Assembly: GCA_038209555.1 (NCBI GenBank) | Contig: JBBQXP010000070.1 | Location: 1 to 15,820 of the forward strand | Length of the DNA stretch: 15,820 bases | Direction: 5' to 3' | Origin: DASQGA01 sp038209555 | GTDB lineage: Bacteria > Actinomycetota > Thermoleophilia > Gaiellales > Gaiellaceae | In this document: piece by piece, positions 13,789-15,820 of the stretch | Position numbering within the stretch: the first letter of the stretch is position 1 | How the letters are laid out: every line of letters starts with the position of its first letter | Translations under genes and position numbers: made by a program | The notes under the pieces: generated by a model | Database searches by the model: none | Seen by the model: only the letters and a program-made list of their open reading frames with translations | What the model was told of the DNA's origin: nothing

Positions 13789-14891
13789 TCGACCCAGGTG
13801 CGGCCATCGACGCATCCGTCGGCGAGGCTCTGGACGCCGGTCTCACCCTTCCCGCCGGGTGGTACAGCGACCCGGAGATCTACCGGCTGGAGAGGGAGCG
13901 GATCTTTGCGCGCTCGTGGCAGTACGCGGCGCGCCTCGAACAGCTCGCCGAGCCGCGGAGCTTCGTGGCCACAACGGCGGGTCACATCCCGGTTGTCGTC
14001 GTCCGCCACCAGGACGGAGATTTGCGCGCGTTCGTGAACGTCTGCCGGCACCGAGGTCATCTCGTCGTGCAGGGCGAGGGACGCCGGGAGACGCTTCAGT
14101 GTCCCTACCACGCCTGGACGTACGGACTCGACGGCTGCCTGCGGGCGGCGCCACGATCCGACCGCGAGCCCGGGTTCGACTTCGACCAGTATTCGCTCCT
14201 GCCCGTTCAGGTCGACGTCTGGGGCCCCTTCGTCTTCGTGAACCCGGACCCGGAGGCCAGTCCGCTCGCGGACGTGCTCGGCCGGCTGCCGTCGGTCCTC
14301 GCGGAGACCGGCATCGATCTCGAGCGGTTGCGCTTTCACGAGCGCGTCGAGTGGGGCGTGAACCCGGTGAACTGGAAAATCGGGATCGAGAACTACCTTG
14401 AGTGCTACCACTGCCCGGTCGCCCATCCAAGCTTCTCGAAGCTGATCGACGTCGACCCAGACGCGTATCTTCTGGAATCCGAGGGCTTCGTCTCGAGCCA
14501 GTTCGGGCCGCTCCGCGCCTCTACGAACGGCGACAAGCTCCCCTATGAGCCGCACGGTGAGGTGACGCGCGCGCAATACCACTTCGTCTGGCCCAGCCTC
14601 ACGATCAACATCGAGCCCGGCCCCCTGAACCTGTCGATGGATACGTGGCGCCCCGCCGGCTCGCACGAGCTGCGCGGCAGCACAGAGTACTTCTTCGGCG
14701 AGGACGTGTCGGACGAGGCAGCGCGCGAGATCATGGCCTTCGGCGCGCAGGTCGGAGCCGAGGACATGGCCCTCGTCGCCTCCGTGCAGGAAGGGCTTGA
14801 CTCCGGGATGGTTCCCCACGGCCGCCTGCTCACGTCGAGCGAGCACCTGATCCAGCACTTCCAGCGGCTCGTTTACGACTCTCTGGCCTAG
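13785..14891 (+). CDS. Rieske non-heme iron oxygenase, alpha subunit (quaternary-amine oxygenase type)
   Basis: A 368-residue oxygenase that inserts oxygen into an organic substrate using electrons from a separate reductase. The Rieske 2Fe-2S ligands are Cys87/His89 and Cys106/His109 (CRHRGH and CPYHAW). The mononuclear iron ligands are His209 and His214 in NYLECYHCPVAH, with Asp327 as the likely third. The residue bridging the two centres, three before the first His, is Glu206 rather than the usual Asp. This Glu is known from carnitine oxygenase CntA and stachydrine demethylase Stc2. C-terminal SVQEGLDSG and HFQRLV are also typical of that group. The GTG start (13785) has AAAGGA 6 bases upstream and overlaps the cupin stop (GTGA). 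No reductase gene is in the window. Confidence 0.92.
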   Translation: MIDPGAAIDASVGEALDAGLTLPAGWYSDPEIYRLERERIFARSWQYAARLEQLAEPRSFVATTAGHIPVVVVRHQDGDLRAFVNVCRHRGHLVVQGEGRRETLQCPYHAWTYGLDGCLRAAPRSDREPGFDFDQYSLLPVQVDVWGPFVFVNPDPEASPLADVLGRLPSVLAETGIDLERLRFHERVEWGVNPVNWKIGIENYLECYHCPVAHPSFSKLIDVDPDAYLLESEGFVSSQFGPLRASTNGDKLPYEPHGEVTRAQYHFVWPSLTINIEPGPLNLSMDTWRPAGSHELRGSTEYFFGEDVSDEAAREIMAFGAQVGAEDMALVASVQEGLDSGMVPHGRLLTSSEHLIQHFQRLVYDSLA

Positions 14892-15191
14892 GAGGGCTCG
14901 GCGAAACGCAGCAGTGCCGCCGGGCCGCGCTGCTCGCCCCGAGGCGGCGTCCTCAGTCGCACCGCGAGCGCTGCTATCGGCACTCCCTCCGTCCTTACTC
15001 CGGGAGAACGACCATCGCACCCCGACGACGAGCGACGTTCCACCAATCACTCCTAGTCCAGGTAGGTCCTAGGAGGGCGCGAACCGGGGGGTTAGCCCCA
15101 CTACGAAAAACCTGCTGGCCCCACGGGCACGAGGCGTCCAGCCTGCCAGGCTTCATCGCGTCAGATGCACCTTCGAACTGAAAGGACCGCG
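14892..15191. other. 300-base structured intergenic region
   Basis: I see no gene here. Structures read from left to right are: an 8-bp hairpin at 14910-14934; a TCCTAG/CTAGGA dyad with a 12-base spacer (15051-15074); a GGGG-TTAG-CCCC hairpin at 15088-15099 within a run of six G; and an odd-centred dyad AGCCTGCCAGGCT (15140-15152). The second half therefore looks regulatory for the small peptide and cupin genes. No clear -35/-10 pair was found. Confidence 0.5.
14910..14934 (+). terminator. Hairpin after the Rieske gene
   Basis: AGCAGTGC and GCGCTGCT pair over 8 bp (one G-T) around a 9-base loop, starting 18 bases past the Rieske stop. No T-run follows, so it would be a U-less terminator. Confidence 0.4.
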
Positions 15192-15290
15192 ATGAAGTTC
15201 AAGTTGTTCGTAGGGGTTGCGTTCGCAGCACTCTGCGTCCTCGCACTGGCCGGATTCACGGTCCGTGGGACGCGCGCCCTCTTCGCGTAG
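15192..15290 (+). CDS. Small hydrophobic peptide, 32 residues
   Basis: A short frame from ATG to TAG with AAAGGA 5 bases upstream (15181-15186). The peptide begins MKFKLF, continues through a hydrophobic stretch (about residues 5-23, Val/Ala/Leu-rich) and ends VRGTRALFA. This is a textbook signal-anchor shape: basic start, hydrophobic core, basic tail. I do not recognise it. It could be a membrane micropeptide, a translated leader of the cupin gene 54 bp downstream, or the signal-peptide remnant of a lost exported protein. The codon use is ordinary for the window. Confidence 0.45.
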   Translation: MKFKLFVGVAFAALCVLALAGFTVRGTRALFA

Positions 15291-15291
15291 C

Positions 15292-15307
15292 AGCCGATCG
15301 CTCGGCT
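15292..15307 (+). terminator. Hairpin between the small peptide and the cupin gene
   Basis: AGCCGA-TCGC-TCGGCT is a perfect 6-bp stem with a 4-base loop, starting one base after the small peptide stop. No T-run follows. It may be a weak terminator, a processing site or an attenuation element. Confidence 0.4.
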
Positions 15308-15344
15308 CGAAGTCCAGTTCACTCTCACTCGGAAGGAGTTCCCC

Positions 15345-15820
15345 ATGATTCATGCAGGAGACATGATCGAGAACGCCGTCACGGGAGAGCGCCTGCGCTT
15401 CCACCGGACCTCGGCAGAAACGAACGGCGAGCTCGTCGTCGTCGAGACCTTCGTCCAGGCCGGAGGGCAGGTCGCTGCCGCCCACGTGCATCCGCACCAG
15501 CAGGAGCGCTTCGTCGTGGTCGAGGGCGCAGTCGGCTTCAAGCGTGGCCGCGAGAAGCTCGTCGCGGGCCCCGGCGACGGATCGTCGTCGAGCCCGGTAC
15601 GGCGCACAAGTTCTGGAACGCCGGCGACACGGATGCTCGCTTCTTCTGCGAGATCCGTCCCGCTCTCCAGTTCGAGCGCCTGATCGAGACGATGTTCGGT
15701 CTCGCGGCAGACGGCAAGACGAGCAAGAAGGGCATGCCGCAGCCGCTGCGCCTGGCCCCGATTGCGCAGGCTCACTTCGAAGACGTTCGGCTGCCGGTCG
15801 TACCGGCTTGGATGCAGCGA
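15345..15820 (+). pseudogene. Metal-type cupin protein, frameshifted and cut by the window edge
   Basis: The frame opens at ATG 15345 with AAGGAG (15333-15338) at 6-base spacing. Cupin motif 1 is intact: HVHPHQQERF at about residues 47-56. Near 15577 the frame breaks. Reading one base back (CGG at 15578) restores motif 2 as RIVVEPGTAHKFWN, then a plausible tail including RPALQFERLIETMFGL, open to the last base. A single missing C after GAC would explain it (expected GPGDRIVVEPG). Without the shift the original frame stops at 15683 after Ser/Arg-rich nonsense. With the frame restored, the His/Glu metal ligands of a cupin oxygenase-like protein are complete. Either a sequencing or assembly error or a recent mutation; the gene also continues past the right edge. 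Confidence 0.75.

Noticed and set aside
13767..15050. A 427-codon minus-strand frame opposite the Rieske gene
   Set aside because: The plus-strand product has all iron and Fe-S ligands. The minus product has no domain and spans an intergenic region.
15560..15600. Programmed -1 frameshifting as the main explanation for the split cupin
   Set aside because: The heptamer G GGC CCC is not a recognised efficient bacterial slip site, I found no clear stimulatory stem right after it, and single-domain cupins are not known to need recoding.

Overview
The window is high-GC DNA (about two thirds G+C by eye). It is densely packed, with frequent GTG/TTG starts, many 4-base stop/start overlaps and TANNNT-type -10 boxes. 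This points to a free-living actinobacterium, perhaps a soil or aquatic Thermoleophilia-like lineage; the phylum call is an inference from style and protein flavour, not from a marker gene. I see no rRNA, tRNA, CRISPR array, insertion sequence or phage gene.

Layout. (1) 83-3042, minus strand: a polyamine-type ABC importer operon of lipoprotein binding protein then two permeases, with no ATPase gene in view. It is divergent from a BetI-like TetR regulator (3125-3766), and the 82-bp gap holds a good sigma70-type promoter and a dyad operator. (2) 3991-4755: enoyl-CoA hydratase (+). (3) 4783-7302, minus strand: probable operon of D-2-hydroxyacid dehydrogenase, SDR oxidoreductase and MOSC protein. 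(4) 7328-9657, plus strand: hotdog thioesterase overlapping an Old Yellow Enzyme/trimethylamine-dehydrogenase-type Fe-S flavoprotein. (5) 9740-12216, plus strand: M20 amidohydrolase overlapping an acyl-CoA dehydrogenase. (6) 12185-14891: a second BetI-like TetR regulator (minus), divergent from a translationally coupled operon of a shortened binding-protein lipoprotein, a cupin and a Rieske oxygenase. A perfect 8+8 inverted repeat sits between the divergent promoters. (7) 14892-15820: a structured intergenic region, a 32-residue hydrophobic peptide gene, and a metal-type cupin with a frameshift that runs off the right edge.

How it may work together. Units 1 and 6 repeat one design: TetR regulator, TGAC/GTCA dyad, PotD-type binding protein. 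The Rieske enzyme has Glu at the position bridging its two metal centres, as in quaternary-amine oxygenases such as carnitine and stachydrine oxygenases. With the acyl-CoA enzymes, thioesterase, amidohydrolase and TMADH-like flavoprotein, the most economical reading is a catabolic island for an imported N-methylated amine, betaine or acyl-amine. The substrate is inferred, not shown.

The most unusual object is the second binding protein. It matches the first at both ends but lacks about 207 internal residues in frame, while keeping a lipobox, a strong ribosome-binding site, a regulated promoter and coupling to the next genes.
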